Below the pieces are notes generated by a model. The model was not told the DNA's origin. It saw only the letters and a program-made list of their open reading frames with translations, and did no database searches. A DNA stretch of 63,411 bases from MAG-121220-bin8 sp964433845 (GTDB taxonomy: Bacteria; Bacteroidota; Bacteroidia; Flavobacteriales; Flavobacteriaceae), in contig CAYSTA010000005.1 of NCBI GenBank assembly GCA_964433845.1, positions 1-63,411 of the forward strand, read 5' to 3'. Shown piece after piece: positions 8,537 through 17,632 of this stretch; within the stretch, counting starts at the first letter, position 1; each line of letters begins with the position of its first letter. A program made the position numbers and the translations under genes.

Positions 8537-9083
8537 TAACCAAAGTTTCTTTTTCTTCAACTATAACCTTACCATCCAATTCGCCAGTATTAAATATAGT
8601 AAATGATCTATTTGCATCTAATCTTTTGGCAATAATGTCATAATCTGTGTTTTTAAAACTAAACATTTCTTCAGTAAAAAGCCACTCCTGTTCAGGATCC
8701 CAATATAGTTGGGAGGTTTTTAACTCAGTTCCATCATGAATATTAATAACAACATTCCCTACCAAATCAACAATATTAGTTTTATTATATGTAATAGCAT
8801 AATTTGATGTAACCACAGTTGAATTTTTCTTTTTATCAAAAAAAGTAATTTCTATTCCATTTGGAAATTCCGAGTATGGAAATTCTTGATTTGTAAAATC
8901 TTTATTTATTGGGGATGTTAATACTGCCTTAACTTTGGCTGAATCAGTATAGATTAATTTTATATTTTCAGCAATTCCTATAGGAATATTATCATTATTA
9001 TTAATTTTTTTTATTTCTTGAAAATTGTCTTCACAAGAAATAAAACAAAAAAAAGTTAAAATGAAAAATTTAAACCAATTCAT
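8526..9083 (-). CDS. lptC: LptC, LPS-transport periplasmic bridge (lipoprotein form)
   Basis: 185 residues. The N-terminus MNWFKFFILTFFCFISC is a lipoprotein signal peptide, and the rest is a beta-jellyroll-like chain with the Bacteroidota LptC pattern (EFPYSEFPNGIEITFFDKK, then VVTSNYAITYNKTNIVDLVGNV, then LYWDPEQEWLFTEE). LptC bridges the LptBFG transporter to LptA when LPS is moved to the outer membrane. In this phylum it is often lipid-anchored. It lies 3 bp after the TPR gene and overlaps the next small gene, so translation is probably coupled. Confidence 0.88.
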   Translation of the reverse strand: MNWFKFFILTFFCFISCEDNFQEIKKINNNDNIPIGIAENIKLIYTDSAKVKAVLTSPINKDFTNQEFPYSEFPNGIEITFFDKKKNSTVVTSNYAITYNKTNIVDLVGNVVINIHDGTELKTSQLYWDPEQEWLFTEEMFSFKNTDYDIIAKRLDANRSFTIFNTGELDGKVIVEEKETLVNEN

Positions 9084-9086
9084 TAT

Positions 9087-10472
9087 TTAAATGGAGGGAA
9101 CCGTAATTGTTTTCCCTATCCAGCATTTTACAGAAATAGTTTCACCAGATCTTCCTTCAGTAAAAATATCTGTTTTTGATGGAGCTCTACCTTCATAGCT
9201 TGCAGCAGTTCTATTCGCAGTTCTTCTAACAGACGCATCTACAGATGCCGCCTTTCTGGCTTCTTTAGCAGCTAACCAATATATTGCTCTTTTTTCAAAT
9301 TGTGTATTACCACAGTTATTAGCACTTGCAGCATATAAATTAGCAATTAATAAATACGATCTTCCTGAAGAAGGTTGAAACTTAAGTGCCTTATAAGCAT
9401 AACTTCTAGATTTACTGTATTGTCTTGACTTTTTAAACTTTAAAGCAATTTTATATAATGTCTTAGCTTTTTTAAGATTATCCGTTTCTAATGCAATAGA
9501 CTCATTATAATATTCAATTGCTGTTTTAGAATCACCCTTCTTATCATTTAATAAACCTAAATAATAAGCAGAATTGGCTGAGGGTTTTAATTCATGCAAA
9601 GCCTCTACTAATTCAACAAATAATGGGTCATCTGAACAATCTTTACTATCCATTCTACTAGCTGCTCTATTTAACCAAACTTCATCTAACTTAAATTTAT
9701 CAAAATTCTTTCTATATAAAGGAATTAAATTCTCACATGTAGATTCTTTAGCAATTATAGCGTTTAAATTATTTAAATAAGTTGAACAGGCTACCATATT
9801 TACTTCATAAATCCTTTTATTTTTTATCTCCCTACTTGATAATGGGTCATCATTTTCTTCTTTTTTTAGAAGGGCATCTAGCTTAGAAGTATAAGAACCC
9901 ATTACTAATTCAAATTTTTCTGTGAGTTCTTCATATTTTTCAAATAATGATTCCAAAGAAACAGATTGATTTTCAGATTTGTAAAGGTTAAAATAAATTT
10001 TAAAGTAATTATACAAACCTTTTGGAGAAGTAAAACTTTCTGGATCTTTATTAAATGCTTCATCATAAACATCATAGATGTCCTTATCATCACCTAACTT
10101 AAAATCCAGCATAGATTGTGCTTTGATTGCTAGTATCTTACCTGTTTGTTGCTTTCCAGACTTTGTTTTAGAAAAGTATTTTAACCACTCATCATAAAGA
10201 TCTAAAAGATCTTCCTCATATTCATCTTTTTCATTTCCTTGACTATTTTTAATATAAAACTTTAAAATTCTTTCTCCATAGACATATATAGCAGAATTAA
10301 TATCTGGACATTCACCTTTTACTTTAAGCCAAGGTTCATAAGCAGCCTTATAATTTTTAACTTTTGCATACTCAGCAAATATCGAAAGATTAGTCAAGCA
10401 CTCCTCCTTTGACTGACTATAAGCATTAATGCTAAAGGCTAATAACAAAAAATAGATGTACAAATTTCTCAT
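9087..10472 (-). CDS. Exported TPR protein
   Basis: 461 residues with a cleavable signal peptide (MRNLYIYFLLLAFSINAYS, then QS). Helical repeats run through the chain. The clearest TPR pair is near 305-375: YYLGLLNDKKGDSKTAIEYY, then YKIALKFKKSRQYSKSRSYA, then RSYLLIANLYA. The C-terminus has a short conserved-looking module (YWLAAKEARKAASVD, then SYEGRAPSK, then CWIGKTITVPSI). No enzyme motif is visible, so a periplasmic scaffold role is the most that can be said. It lies between the OMP gene and lptC, which fits envelope assembly. Confidence 0.75.
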   Translation of the reverse strand: MRNLYIYFLLLAFSINAYSQSKEECLTNLSIFAEYAKVKNYKAAYEPWLKVKGECPDINSAIYVYGERILKFYIKNSQGNEKDEYEEDLLDLYDEWLKYFSKTKSGKQQTGKILAIKAQSMLDFKLGDDKDIYDVYDEAFNKDPESFTSPKGLYNYFKIYFNLYKSENQSVSLESLFEKYEELTEKFELVMGSYTSKLDALLKKEENDDPLSSREIKNKRIYEVNMVACSTYLNNLNAIIAKESTCENLIPLYRKNFDKFKLDEVWLNRAASRMDSKDCSDDPLFVELVEALHELKPSANSAYYLGLLNDKKGDSKTAIEYYNESIALETDNLKKAKTLYKIALKFKKSRQYSKSRSYAYKALKFQPSSGRSYLLIANLYAASANNCGNTQFEKRAIYWLAAKEARKAASVDASVRRTANRTAASYEGRAPSKTDIFTEGRSGETISVKCWIGKTITVPSI

Positions 10473-10553
10473 TAAAATATTTTAAAAATCAAATTTAATA
10501 TTTGATTATTAGACATTTACATTATATATCATTCAAAAATGAAGCCAAATTTA

Positions 10554-11810
10554 TCAATTATACTTGTTTTTTACAAACCATCTATCATTTAGGGTTAATC
10601 CTAGTCTAACACTAAAGAATTTTTCTTGAATCAATCCAGCGTTTGTTGTGCCTCTTTTTCCAACTTCAAAACCAAAATTAATATTTTGAAAGCCTTGAAA
10701 TGGTAATCCTAATCCAAAATTTATACCATATTCATTAATAGATTGATTTTGAATATGGAGACCTGTTTTTTCTATTCTAATTCCGGCCCTGTATACAATC
10801 CTACTAAAATAGCTGGTAAAAGAATTAAAATCTGGAATGAAGAAACCTCCCAAGGAAATCTTTGAAGCTTCCCTGTATTCAACATTTTTTAAATTGAACA
10901 ATTTATTTTCAAAGCCCCCTCCATTAGTTTTAGTATAATCAAATCCAACAAACCATTTTGTTTCTTTTCCAATACCTAAACCGAATGAATTTGAGGCAGG
11001 AATAGTAATTTTTGTTTCCTTTAAATTTAAAGCTCCTAAATCAATTTCTTCACTATCTCCTCCAAAAGACCCATCGCCAGGAATAGTATATAAAATTTGT
11101 GAATTTTTAGATGAAAGTTTTGAATTTGGTTTAAAAATATAACTTGCATGTAAAGTTAAATCATTTGCAATTTTTTCTCTAAAAAGAGTTGAATAAACAA
11201 AATTAACTCCGCTAACTGAAGAATTACTTTCAACCTTTGTATATAATTCTATGCCTTCTAATATTCTTGAATTAGCATGATCTAAACTTCCAAATTCATA
11301 ATTTGCAGAAATTCCAAGATTTATTTTATTAAAAGCTTTAAATCCAAAAGTTAGAAATGCTGTATTTACACCTCCACCTCCTTCATATCTATCAACTTGT
11401 TTAGGTGTTTTAGATTCATCTGTACTTTGTAATAAATAACCAACAGATGATTTAGGGATAATTCCGAAACCAAAAACAAGATGTTTAGTAGGTACTGTAA
11501 CTGCTAGATAATTAACATTAGCAGTACTAGTATTTTCATTTGAATTATCTGAATTTAATCTAGAGCTGTTATAATCAACTCCAACTGAATAATTAACAAG
11601 TTCAATTTGGGAATAAGTCGCTGGATTTGTAAGATTTAAATGGATACTATCGCTGTAAACAGTTAATCCTCCCATAGACCTATTTTCAATGGTTCCTTTA
11701 AAAGTGTTCTCTCCAATGCCATAAAAAGAATAAGGAGATAAACTTCCTGATTGACTAAAAGCAATTGATGTTGTAAAAATTAAGAAAATAGCTTGAATAT
11801 ATTTTTTCAT
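10554..11810 (-). CDS. Outer-membrane beta-barrel protein (FadL/OMPP1-like)
   Basis: 418 residues with signal peptide MKKYIQAIFLIFTTSIAFSQ. The mature chain starts SGSLSPYSFYGIGE and carries RSMGGLTVY and LNLTNPATYS, the N-terminal pattern of a Bacteroidota family of FadL-like or PorV-like barrels. Alternating hydrophobic/polar strands with Gly/Asn turns follow, and the C-terminus VRLGLTLNDRWFVKNKYN is aromatic-rich. Its ATG overlaps the coaX stop by one base (TAATG), so it is translated with coaX. Substrate unknown. Confidence 0.8.
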   Translation of the reverse strand: MKKYIQAIFLIFTTSIAFSQSGSLSPYSFYGIGENTFKGTIENRSMGGLTVYSDSIHLNLTNPATYSQIELVNYSVGVDYNSSRLNSDNSNENTSTANVNYLAVTVPTKHLVFGFGIIPKSSVGYLLQSTDESKTPKQVDRYEGGGGVNTAFLTFGFKAFNKINLGISANYEFGSLDHANSRILEGIELYTKVESNSSVSGVNFVYSTLFREKIANDLTLHASYIFKPNSKLSSKNSQILYTIPGDGSFGGDSEEIDLGALNLKETKITIPASNSFGLGIGKETKWFVGFDYTKTNGGGFENKLFNLKNVEYREASKISLGGFFIPDFNSFTSYFSRIVYRAGIRIEKTGLHIQNQSINEYGINFGLGLPFQGFQNINFGFEVGKRGTTNAGLIQEKFFSVRLGLTLNDRWFVKNKYN

Positions 11811-12532
11811 TATTTTTTATTCAATTCAATTAAAAAGTTGAGTCCAAAAATCAGAAAATTTGAATTCGCAAAGATGCCACTTTTTATCTTCTTGAACAAG
11901 AATTTAGAATCTCCTCCTGTTAAAATTATCCTAATTTTTTTATACTGACTTTTATATTTCTCTACAGTACTATTTAACTCACTAATAATTCCATTAATTA
12001 TACCTGAATGAATTGAATCTTCAGTGTTTTTTCCAATAAAATAATCAATCTCTTTAGGATCTAGTAAAGGAAGGTTTGCTGTATAATTATTTAAAGATTT
12101 ATATCTCATTCTTAAACCAGGCGAAATACTCCCTCCAAGATACTCGTTTTTATTATTTAAAAAATCAAAAGTTATACACGAACCTAAATCAATTAATAAG
12201 ACATTTTCTTTAGGATATTCCTTAGAAGCATTACTAACAAGAGCTATTCTGTCTTTTCCTAAAGTATTTTTAGATTGATAACAATTTTTAAATGGAACAT
12301 TTAGAGAAGAATTAAATTCAATTAAGTTAGTTTTATTAGATAATAATTCTATTAATTTATTATTAGATTCTGAGACATTTGAAGCTATTGAATGACTAAT
12401 AGGATTGTTATCTAAAATTGATTTAACGTTTATAAAATAATCCTTATTAAATTCACAATAATTAATAAGATTATTATTTTTAAAAATACCTGCTTTCAAA
12501 AGGCTATTACCTATATCTAGGACTAAATTCAA
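11810..12532 (-). CDS. coaX: Type III pantothenate kinase
   Basis: 240 residues. It phosphorylates pantothenate in the first step of CoA synthesis. Motifs of the ASKHA-fold CoaX family are present: LDIGNSLLKAGI (catalytic Asp6), GKDRIALVSNA, and LLIDLGSCITFDF with GGSISPG (second acidic/phosphate region). The start is TTG at 12532; no ATG lies in frame nearby. First gene of the minus-strand unit running through the OMP, TPR, lptC, CNNM and ppiD genes. No CoaA-type kinase is seen in the window. Confidence 0.92.
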   Translation of the reverse strand: MNLVLDIGNSLLKAGIFKNNNLINYCEFNKDYFINVKSILDNNPISHSIASNVSESNNKLIELLSNKTNLIEFNSSLNVPFKNCYQSKNTLGKDRIALVSNASKEYPKENVLLIDLGSCITFDFLNNKNEYLGGSISPGLRMRYKSLNNYTANLPLLDPKEIDYFIGKNTEDSIHSGIINGIISELNSTVEKYKSQYKKIRIILTGGDSKFLFKKIKSGIFANSNFLIFGLNFLIELNKK

Positions 12533-12580
12533 ATGCTTATAATTAAATGATAAAAATACACAAGATTTTTTACATGATTT

Positions 12581-12611
12581 TTTGTTGCTCTAATAAAACA
12601 AATTATATTTG
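12581..12611 (+). promoter_or_regulatory. Bacteroidota promoter for tRNA-Phe
   Basis: TTTG at 12581-12584, exactly 19 bp, then TATATTTG at 12604-12611. This matches the Bacteroidota housekeeping consensus TTTG-N19-TAnnTTTG in both boxes and in spacing. The tRNA begins 21 bp after the -7 box. Confidence 0.7.
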
Positions 12612-12632
12612 CTCTTCTAAAAAACAAGCTAT

Positions 12633-12705
12633 GGTACCTTAGCTCAGTTGGTAGAGCAAAGGACTGAAAATCCTTGTGTCCGCAGTTCGATTCTGCGAGG
12701 TACCA
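12633..12705 (+). tRNA. tRNA-Phe (anticodon GAA)
   Basis: A 73-nt standard cloverleaf. The acceptor GGTACCT pairs with AGGTACC and the discriminator is A. The D arm is AGCTCAGTTGGTAGAGC, the anticodon stem AAGGA/TCCTT holds loop CTGAAAA (anticodon GAA), and the T arm is CGCAGTTCGATTCTGCG. CCA is not encoded. A terminator follows at 12711. Confidence 0.97.
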
Positions 12706-12710
12706 CATAA

Positions 12711-12744
12711 AAACCCTATTTAAAAAATAAAATAGGGTTTTTTA
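12711..12744 (+). terminator. Bidirectional Rho-independent terminator
   Basis: A 10-bp stem, 12711-12720 (AAACCCTATT) with 12731-12740 (AATAGGGTTT), and a 10-base A-rich loop, followed by a T-rich tract. It ends the tRNA-Phe transcript and, read from the other strand, lies just after the stop of the minus-strand gene at 12749. Confidence 0.85.
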
Positions 12745-12748
12745 TTTT

Positions 12749-13453
12749 TTATGAAATAAGATTTCCTTCTTTATCCCATATGGCCTTATCATTTCTCTTA
12801 GATTGATCTACAAATTTATCCAACCAATCTTTATCATATGATAGTCCATACTGATCTAATACATTTTGAGGAACACCATCCCAAACATTTGGGGTATTTC
12901 CTTTATATCCTAATTCCTTTATGCCAACCTCAGATGTAAAATAACCCGTAATAGTCAAGTTTCTTAAAAGATTAAACCATTGAATAGGTTCAGGAAGATC
13001 ATTCATGTTTTCGTTTGGATCATAATAGGCAATTTCATCTAATATTTCTTTCTGATTGGAATAAGGAATATCAATAAATGAATTCTGAAATCTACTTTTA
13101 CTTTCATTATTAATCCAAGAGAGTCCTTTCCTTAATGGTTCTTGATAAGATGGAATATCTTTTGCCATAAACTCAATTAATTGAACAACTTCAGCTTCAT
13201 TAATTGATCCAAAATCATTTGGCGGTAGGATTAAGTTACATAATTTGTCTATAGTTAGTAACTCATCATTTGAAAAAAAATTTTGTGCAAAAAGTTTGTC
13301 ATCATAAAGTTTTTCTTCAGGTGTTCTTCCATATTCATACCTTGTAAGAGATCTTACAATTTTTTCTCTTGATACATCATAACATGACTCAAGAAAAATA
13401 CTTGCACCAAATGATGCTAAAGTCAAATTTTTAATTGAATCTCTTCTTTTCAT
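12749..13453 (-). CDS. Gluconate 2-dehydrogenase subunit 3-like protein
   Basis: 234 residues. It starts MKRRDSIKNLTLASFGASIFLESC, a short Arg-led export-type segment with a possible lipobox Cys at 24. The body (FFSNDELLTIDKLCNLILPPNDFGSINEAEV, then IPSYQEPLRKGLSWIN) has the pattern of the gluconate-2-dehydrogenase subunit 3 / FAD-GDH gamma-subunit family. Such small subunits help fold and export the GMC catalytic subunit. The GMC gene lies 4 bp upstream, giving the expected pair. No cytochrome c subunit gene follows. Confidence 0.85.
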   Translation of the reverse strand: MKRRDSIKNLTLASFGASIFLESCYDVSREKIVRSLTRYEYGRTPEEKLYDDKLFAQNFFSNDELLTIDKLCNLILPPNDFGSINEAEVVQLIEFMAKDIPSYQEPLRKGLSWINNESKSRFQNSFIDIPYSNQKEILDEIAYYDPNENMNDLPEPIQWFNLLRNLTITGYFTSEVGIKELGYKGNTPNVWDGVPQNVLDQYGLSYDKDWLDKFVDQSKRNDKAIWDKEGNLIS

Positions 13454-13457
13454 TTTA

Positions 13458-15179
13458 TTAAAAATTTTGTTTTTTAAATTGGTCTATTATATACTCTGAA
13501 CTTCTCCAAGCTAAGGCCATAATTGTCCAAGTAGGATTTTTGTCAGCTTGTGACACAAAAGGTCCTGCATCAACTACAAATACATTAGAGACATCATGAA
13601 GCCGTTCAAATTGATTAACAACCGAATTTTTAGAATCATTTCCCATTCTAGTTGTTCCGACCTCATGAATAATCCATCCTGGATCATTTATACCATAATT
13701 AGATTCTTTACCAGGCTTGTCCCACAATGGAATTCCACCCATGTTATGGATTATTTCTTCAAAAGTATCTTGCATATGCTTAGCTTGTTTTATCTCATTA
13801 TCTGTCCATTTATAATTAAATCTAAGAACTGGGACTCCATACTTATCAACTTTATTTGGATCTATTTCACAATAATTAGTTTTTTGAGCTATGGACTCAC
13901 CTCTTCCTGATAAACCTATCGTTGATCCATAATATTTTTTCATATCAGACCTTAGAACATCTCCATATCCACCAGCTTTTTTAAATCCAAAAAATTTATT
14001 AAAACTATTTACATTAAACCCTGTTCCATAAGATGGAGCACCCAATCCCCCCCAAACTTCTATATGATACCCTCTTGCAAAATCTAATTTTTTATTATCA
14101 AGCCACCATGGAGAATATACATGCATTCCCCCTACACCATCTTCATTATAAATCTTTCTATCAATTAATTCTGGAATAAATGCCATCATATCTCCACCTG
14201 TGGAATCATGTAAGTACTTTCCAATTAAATCACTGCTATTCCCCAATCCATTTGGATGTTGTTTAGATTTAGAATTTAAAAGAATTCTAGCAGAACTACA
14301 TGCAGAAGCAGCCAAAACAACAACTTTGCCTTTTAATTTATATTCTTTATTATCTGTTTTATCAATATAGGATACCCCTGTTGCTTTACCTTCCTGATTT
14401 GTAGTGACTGTCCTTACCATAGCATTAAGAAACATATCGATTTGACCTCCTGATTTTTGAGCTGGAAATATTAAACATGAACCAGATGAAAAATCAGCAT
14501 ATGCCATACAACTCCTAGCACATTGATTACAATAAAAACAAACCCCTCTTTCATCATTAATTCTTTTAGTTAATATTGATAACCTAGAAGGAATTACTTT
14601 AACATTACTTTTTCTAGCTCCTTTTATGTAAAAAAGTTCATGCAATCTAGGTTTCGGAGGAGGCAGGAAAAATCCATCAGGATCATTAGATAAATTCTCC
14701 TTACTGCCAAAAACTCCGATTAATTTATCTATTTTGTCATAATAAGGTTTAATATCTTGATAGGTAATTGGCCAATCTTCACCAAATCCATCAATCGATT
14801 TTTTTCTAAAATCATCAGGTCCAAACCTTAGAGAAATTCTTCCCCAATGGTTGGTTCTACCGCCCAACATTCTAGATCTAAACCATTTAAATTGAGTGTC
14901 TCCTACTTGAGAATATGGCTCTCCCTCTATTTCCCATCCGCCATATGCTTGATCAAAATCTCCAAAAAATCTAGTAGTTCCTCCTCCACGTCTAGGAGAT
15001 TCATATGGCCATTTCATTTGAGTCATTTGTTCTGGATTAGCTGGATCAAAGAATGGGCCTGCCTCAACAATAGCTATAGATAAACCTGCCTCTGATAGAA
15101 TTTTAGTTGCCATTCCTCCACCTGCACCGGATCCAACTATTATAACATCATATTCCTTAGAATTCTCTAGTATCTGCAT
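13458..15179 (-). CDS. GMC-family FAD oxidoreductase with Fe-S-type Cys cluster
   Basis: 573 residues. It oxidises a sugar or alcohol with FAD. The FAD-binding DVIIVGSGAGGGMATKIL lies at 11-28, the GMC signature MLGGRTNHWGR at 104-114, and the C-terminal active-site region contains IIHEVGTTRMG and VDAGPFVSQADKNPTWT. Cys214, 217, 220, 224 and 235 form a compact cluster whose spacing resembles the Fe-S-binding Cys set of bacterial FAD glucose dehydrogenase catalytic subunits. It has no signal peptide of its own; the neighbouring subunit 3 could carry it across the membrane. Substrate unknown; the adjacent DUF1080 and Gfo/Idh/MocA genes point to sugars. Confidence 0.88.
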   Translation of the reverse strand: MQILENSKEYDVIIVGSGAGGGMATKILSEAGLSIAIVEAGPFFDPANPEQMTQMKWPYESPRRGGGTTRFFGDFDQAYGGWEIEGEPYSQVGDTQFKWFRSRMLGGRTNHWGRISLRFGPDDFRKKSIDGFGEDWPITYQDIKPYYDKIDKLIGVFGSKENLSNDPDGFFLPPPKPRLHELFYIKGARKSNVKVIPSRLSILTKRINDERGVCFYCNQCARSCMAYADFSSGSCLIFPAQKSGGQIDMFLNAMVRTVTTNQEGKATGVSYIDKTDNKEYKLKGKVVVLAASACSSARILLNSKSKQHPNGLGNSSDLIGKYLHDSTGGDMMAFIPELIDRKIYNEDGVGGMHVYSPWWLDNKKLDFARGYHIEVWGGLGAPSYGTGFNVNSFNKFFGFKKAGGYGDVLRSDMKKYYGSTIGLSGRGESIAQKTNYCEIDPNKVDKYGVPVLRFNYKWTDNEIKQAKHMQDTFEEIIHNMGGIPLWDKPGKESNYGINDPGWIIHEVGTTRMGNDSKNSVVNQFERLHDVSNVFVVDAGPFVSQADKNPTWTIMALAWRSSEYIIDQFKKQNF

Positions 15180-15253
15180 ATAATTTAATTAGTTAGAAAT
15201 ATTAAAACTTATATAATCTATTATCTTTTATTGAAAGTTAATTCAAATAAAAA

Positions 15254-16012
15254 TTACAATTCTAATATTTTAATATTCCTAAATGAAATCACCCCAGGAT
15301 GATCTTGAATAGATATTTTACCTGTTTTAAATTTTCCAAAATCACAATTATGCCAAGGTTTTTGATCACAATTATTAAATTTAGTTGGAGCCACCATTGC
15401 ATCCCATTCTGCTCCACTTAATGGGAAGGTTACTATTTCTTCACCATTGTGAACTACCACTCCCTTATTGGAATTATGATCTATTGTAATATCATAACTG
15501 TTCCATTCACCTGCAGGTCTTGTAACCCACTTAGAAGGGGCAATCATTCCATATAACGCACCTGCTTGTGTTAAAGGTCCATCTGGCATCTCAGGATCTA
15601 AGATTTGAATTTCAGGTCCAGTTACAAAAGGAAATTCATATTTCATATCCTCTTTAACTCCCCAAAAGAAACCACTATTAGATCCAGGGCTTACCCTCCA
15701 TTCTAAATGAATTTTGAAATTTGTATACTCTTTATCACTCACTAAACTTTTATCACCCTTTCCCTTTGCATTAGCGGATCTAAAAGTTAAAACCCCATCT
15801 TTAATATCCCAGCCTGACTTTTCTCCATTATCCTGATAATAATGCCACCCATCCAAAGAATTATCCTGGATTAAAGAAACCCAATTCTCTTCTGAAGAGA
15901 AATCTATTGAATTTTCTAAAGGTGCAGTCTTAATATTTTTTTTTGGAGAAAAGTTATTACAACTTAAAATAAAAAAAGATGCAGTAAATAGTAAGTAATA
16001 TATTTTTTTCAT
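15254..16012 (-). CDS. DUF1080 / 3-keto-disaccharide hydrolase-like lipoprotein
   Basis: 252 residues. MKKIYYLLFTASFFILSC is a lipoprotein signal. The mature domain is a concanavalin-like beta sandwich of the DUF1080 family: LDGWHYYQ, then GWDIKDGVLTFR, then FKIHLEWRVSPGSNSGFFWG, PEIQILD, AGEWNSYDI and ISFRNIKIL. DUF1080 proteins have been shown to hydrolyse 3-keto-glycosides made by sugar dehydrogenases. It lies between the GMC gene and a Gfo/Idh/MocA gene, which fits such a pathway. A second copy lies at 62298-63050. Catalytic residues are not assigned here. Confidence 0.87.
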   Translation of the reverse strand: MKKIYYLLFTASFFILSCNNFSPKKNIKTAPLENSIDFSSEENWVSLIQDNSLDGWHYYQDNGEKSGWDIKDGVLTFRSANAKGKGDKSLVSDKEYTNFKIHLEWRVSPGSNSGFFWGVKEDMKYEFPFVTGPEIQILDPEMPDGPLTQAGALYGMIAPSKWVTRPAGEWNSYDITIDHNSNKGVVVHNGEEIVTFPLSGAEWDAMVAPTKFNNCDQKPWHNCDFGKFKTGKISIQDHPGVISFRNIKILEL

Positions 16013-16083
16013 AATAATATTTTATATAAACATAGTTATTTAAAATTTAGAATAATAATTAAATATAGCATTCTAAAATAATT

Positions 16084-17514
16084 CTATAAATCCCATCCAG
16101 GTCTTCTTTTTCTTCCAACAAATTGATTTGCCAAATTAAAATTTGTGATTTTTATATTATTGCCATCCCAAAGTAATTTTTTTCTTCCAATAAAATCTTT
16201 TCCATCTTTAAGCATATAACTTCTTAAAGCTAAATTTCCCATTAGAACTATTTCAGTAAAGGGTCCTGCATATTCAATTGGTGCGGTTAACATTTTATAT
16301 TCTTTACTTCCATAACCTCCTTTAATTGCGTCAATCCATTCTTTATGATGAATATGATCTAGTCCATTATTTCTATTATATATTTTATCAGTATTTAAAT
16401 GCAATGTTTTTTCACCTTTTCTATATAATTTTGGGTTTAATCCATAAACTCCTGAACTAATAACTCCCTGATTCCCTATTATTAATACCCCATTTGTATT
16501 TCCTTTTTCACCTAAATAATCTTCTGCCGGTATAACTTCGGGTCTAGGTGGAATAATTCCTCCATCCATCCAAACTAGCTCTAAATCAGAATTAGTTTTA
16601 TTGTTTTTTTCAAAATGAAGTGTTACAAGGGATGCTGCAGGGGGCCCTTCTGGATAATAATTTGGACTCCACATTTTTTCATAAATCTTAGCAACGCTAC
16701 ACTCAACATCTTTGGGATAACCTAAATTTAAAGCTTTAACTGGCAAATCTAGAATATGACAACCCATGTCTCCCAGAGCCCCAGTCCCATAGTCCCACCA
16801 TCCTCTCCAATTAAAAGGATGAAATTCAGGTCTGTAAGCCATTTTCTTAGCTGGACCCAACCATAAATCCCATTCTAAATCTTCAGGTTTACTGGCAGAT
16901 GGTCCTGGCATTTTAAACCCTTGCGGCCAAACAGGCCTATCTGTCCATGCATAAACTTTATGAATATCTCCAATTTTTTTTGCATCTATCCATTCCTTAA
17001 CTTTTTCAACTCCAATACAGGAACCTCCTTGGTTACCCATTTGAGTTATGACTTTATTTTTCTTTGCGGTTATCGTTAATTGTCGAGCTTCTTCTATATT
17101 ATGTGTTAGAGGTTTTTGAATATAAACATGGAGACCTTTATTCATCGCCCTATTTCCAATCACTCCATGTGTGTGATCTGGCGTACTAATTGTAACAGCA
17201 TCCAAATCCTTCTCTTTATCTAAAAGCTCATTAAAATCAACGTAAAATTTAGCATTAGGGTATTTTTTTCTAGATTGAACAACTCCATGTTTACCTAATG
17301 GATGTACATCACATAAAGCAACAACCCTTTCATTTGATACCCAGGAATCTCTAATATCAGAGCCTTTGCCTCCAGCTCCTATAGCAGCAATGTTTAATTG
17401 ATCGCTTGGTGCAACAAACCCAACTCCACCTAAAACATTTCTTGGAACAATAAAAATTCCTGAACCAATAAGCGAAGATTTTTTAATAAAATTTCTTCTA
17501 GACTTTTTCTTCAT
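16084..17514 (-). CDS. Gfo/Idh/MocA-family oxidoreductase (exported)
   Basis: 476 residues. The N-terminus KKKSRRNFIKKSSLIGSGIF is a Tat-like twin-Arg signal, followed by a Rossmann dinucleotide fold (LNIAAIGAGGKGSDI). DAVTISTPDHTHG and YIQKPLTHNIEEA follow; QKP replaces the usual EKP and its Lys is the catalytic lysine. GALGDMGCHILDLPVKAL supplies the active-site Asp-x3-His pair. This is the secreted dehydrogenase subgroup common in Bacteroidota and Planctomycetota, expected to carry a tightly bound NAD(P). It is first in the minus run with DUF1080, GMC and subunit 3, and divergent from thuA-like 17633. Confidence 0.9.
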   Translation of the reverse strand: MKKKSRRNFIKKSSLIGSGIFIVPRNVLGGVGFVAPSDQLNIAAIGAGGKGSDIRDSWVSNERVVALCDVHPLGKHGVVQSRKKYPNAKFYVDFNELLDKEKDLDAVTISTPDHTHGVIGNRAMNKGLHVYIQKPLTHNIEEARQLTITAKKNKVITQMGNQGGSCIGVEKVKEWIDAKKIGDIHKVYAWTDRPVWPQGFKMPGPSASKPEDLEWDLWLGPAKKMAYRPEFHPFNWRGWWDYGTGALGDMGCHILDLPVKALNLGYPKDVECSVAKIYEKMWSPNYYPEGPPAASLVTLHFEKNNKTNSDLELVWMDGGIIPPRPEVIPAEDYLGEKGNTNGVLIIGNQGVISSGVYGLNPKLYRKGEKTLHLNTDKIYNRNNGLDHIHHKEWIDAIKGGYGSKEYKMLTAPIEYAGPFTEIVLMGNLALRSYMLKDGKDFIGRKKLLWDGNNIKITNFNLANQFVGRKRRPGWDL

Positions 17515-17566
17515 TTTTTTTATTTAAAATTTTAAATTATAAAAATCAGCATTTTAAGGTGAATGA

Positions 17567-17574
17567 CAAATTTA
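17567..17574 (-). promoter_or_regulatory. Possible -7 box upstream of Gfo/Idh/MocA gene
   Basis: TAAATTTG on the minus strand matches TAnnTTTG, 52 bp before the start at 17514. No TTTG lies at the expected upstream spacing, so support is partial. In so AT-rich a spacer a chance match is likely enough to keep this tentative. Confidence 0.3.
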
Positions 17575-17632
17575 AAAAAACAAATTTTATGTTAATTATA
17601 AATTCCATAAATTGGAATTTAATTCATTTATT

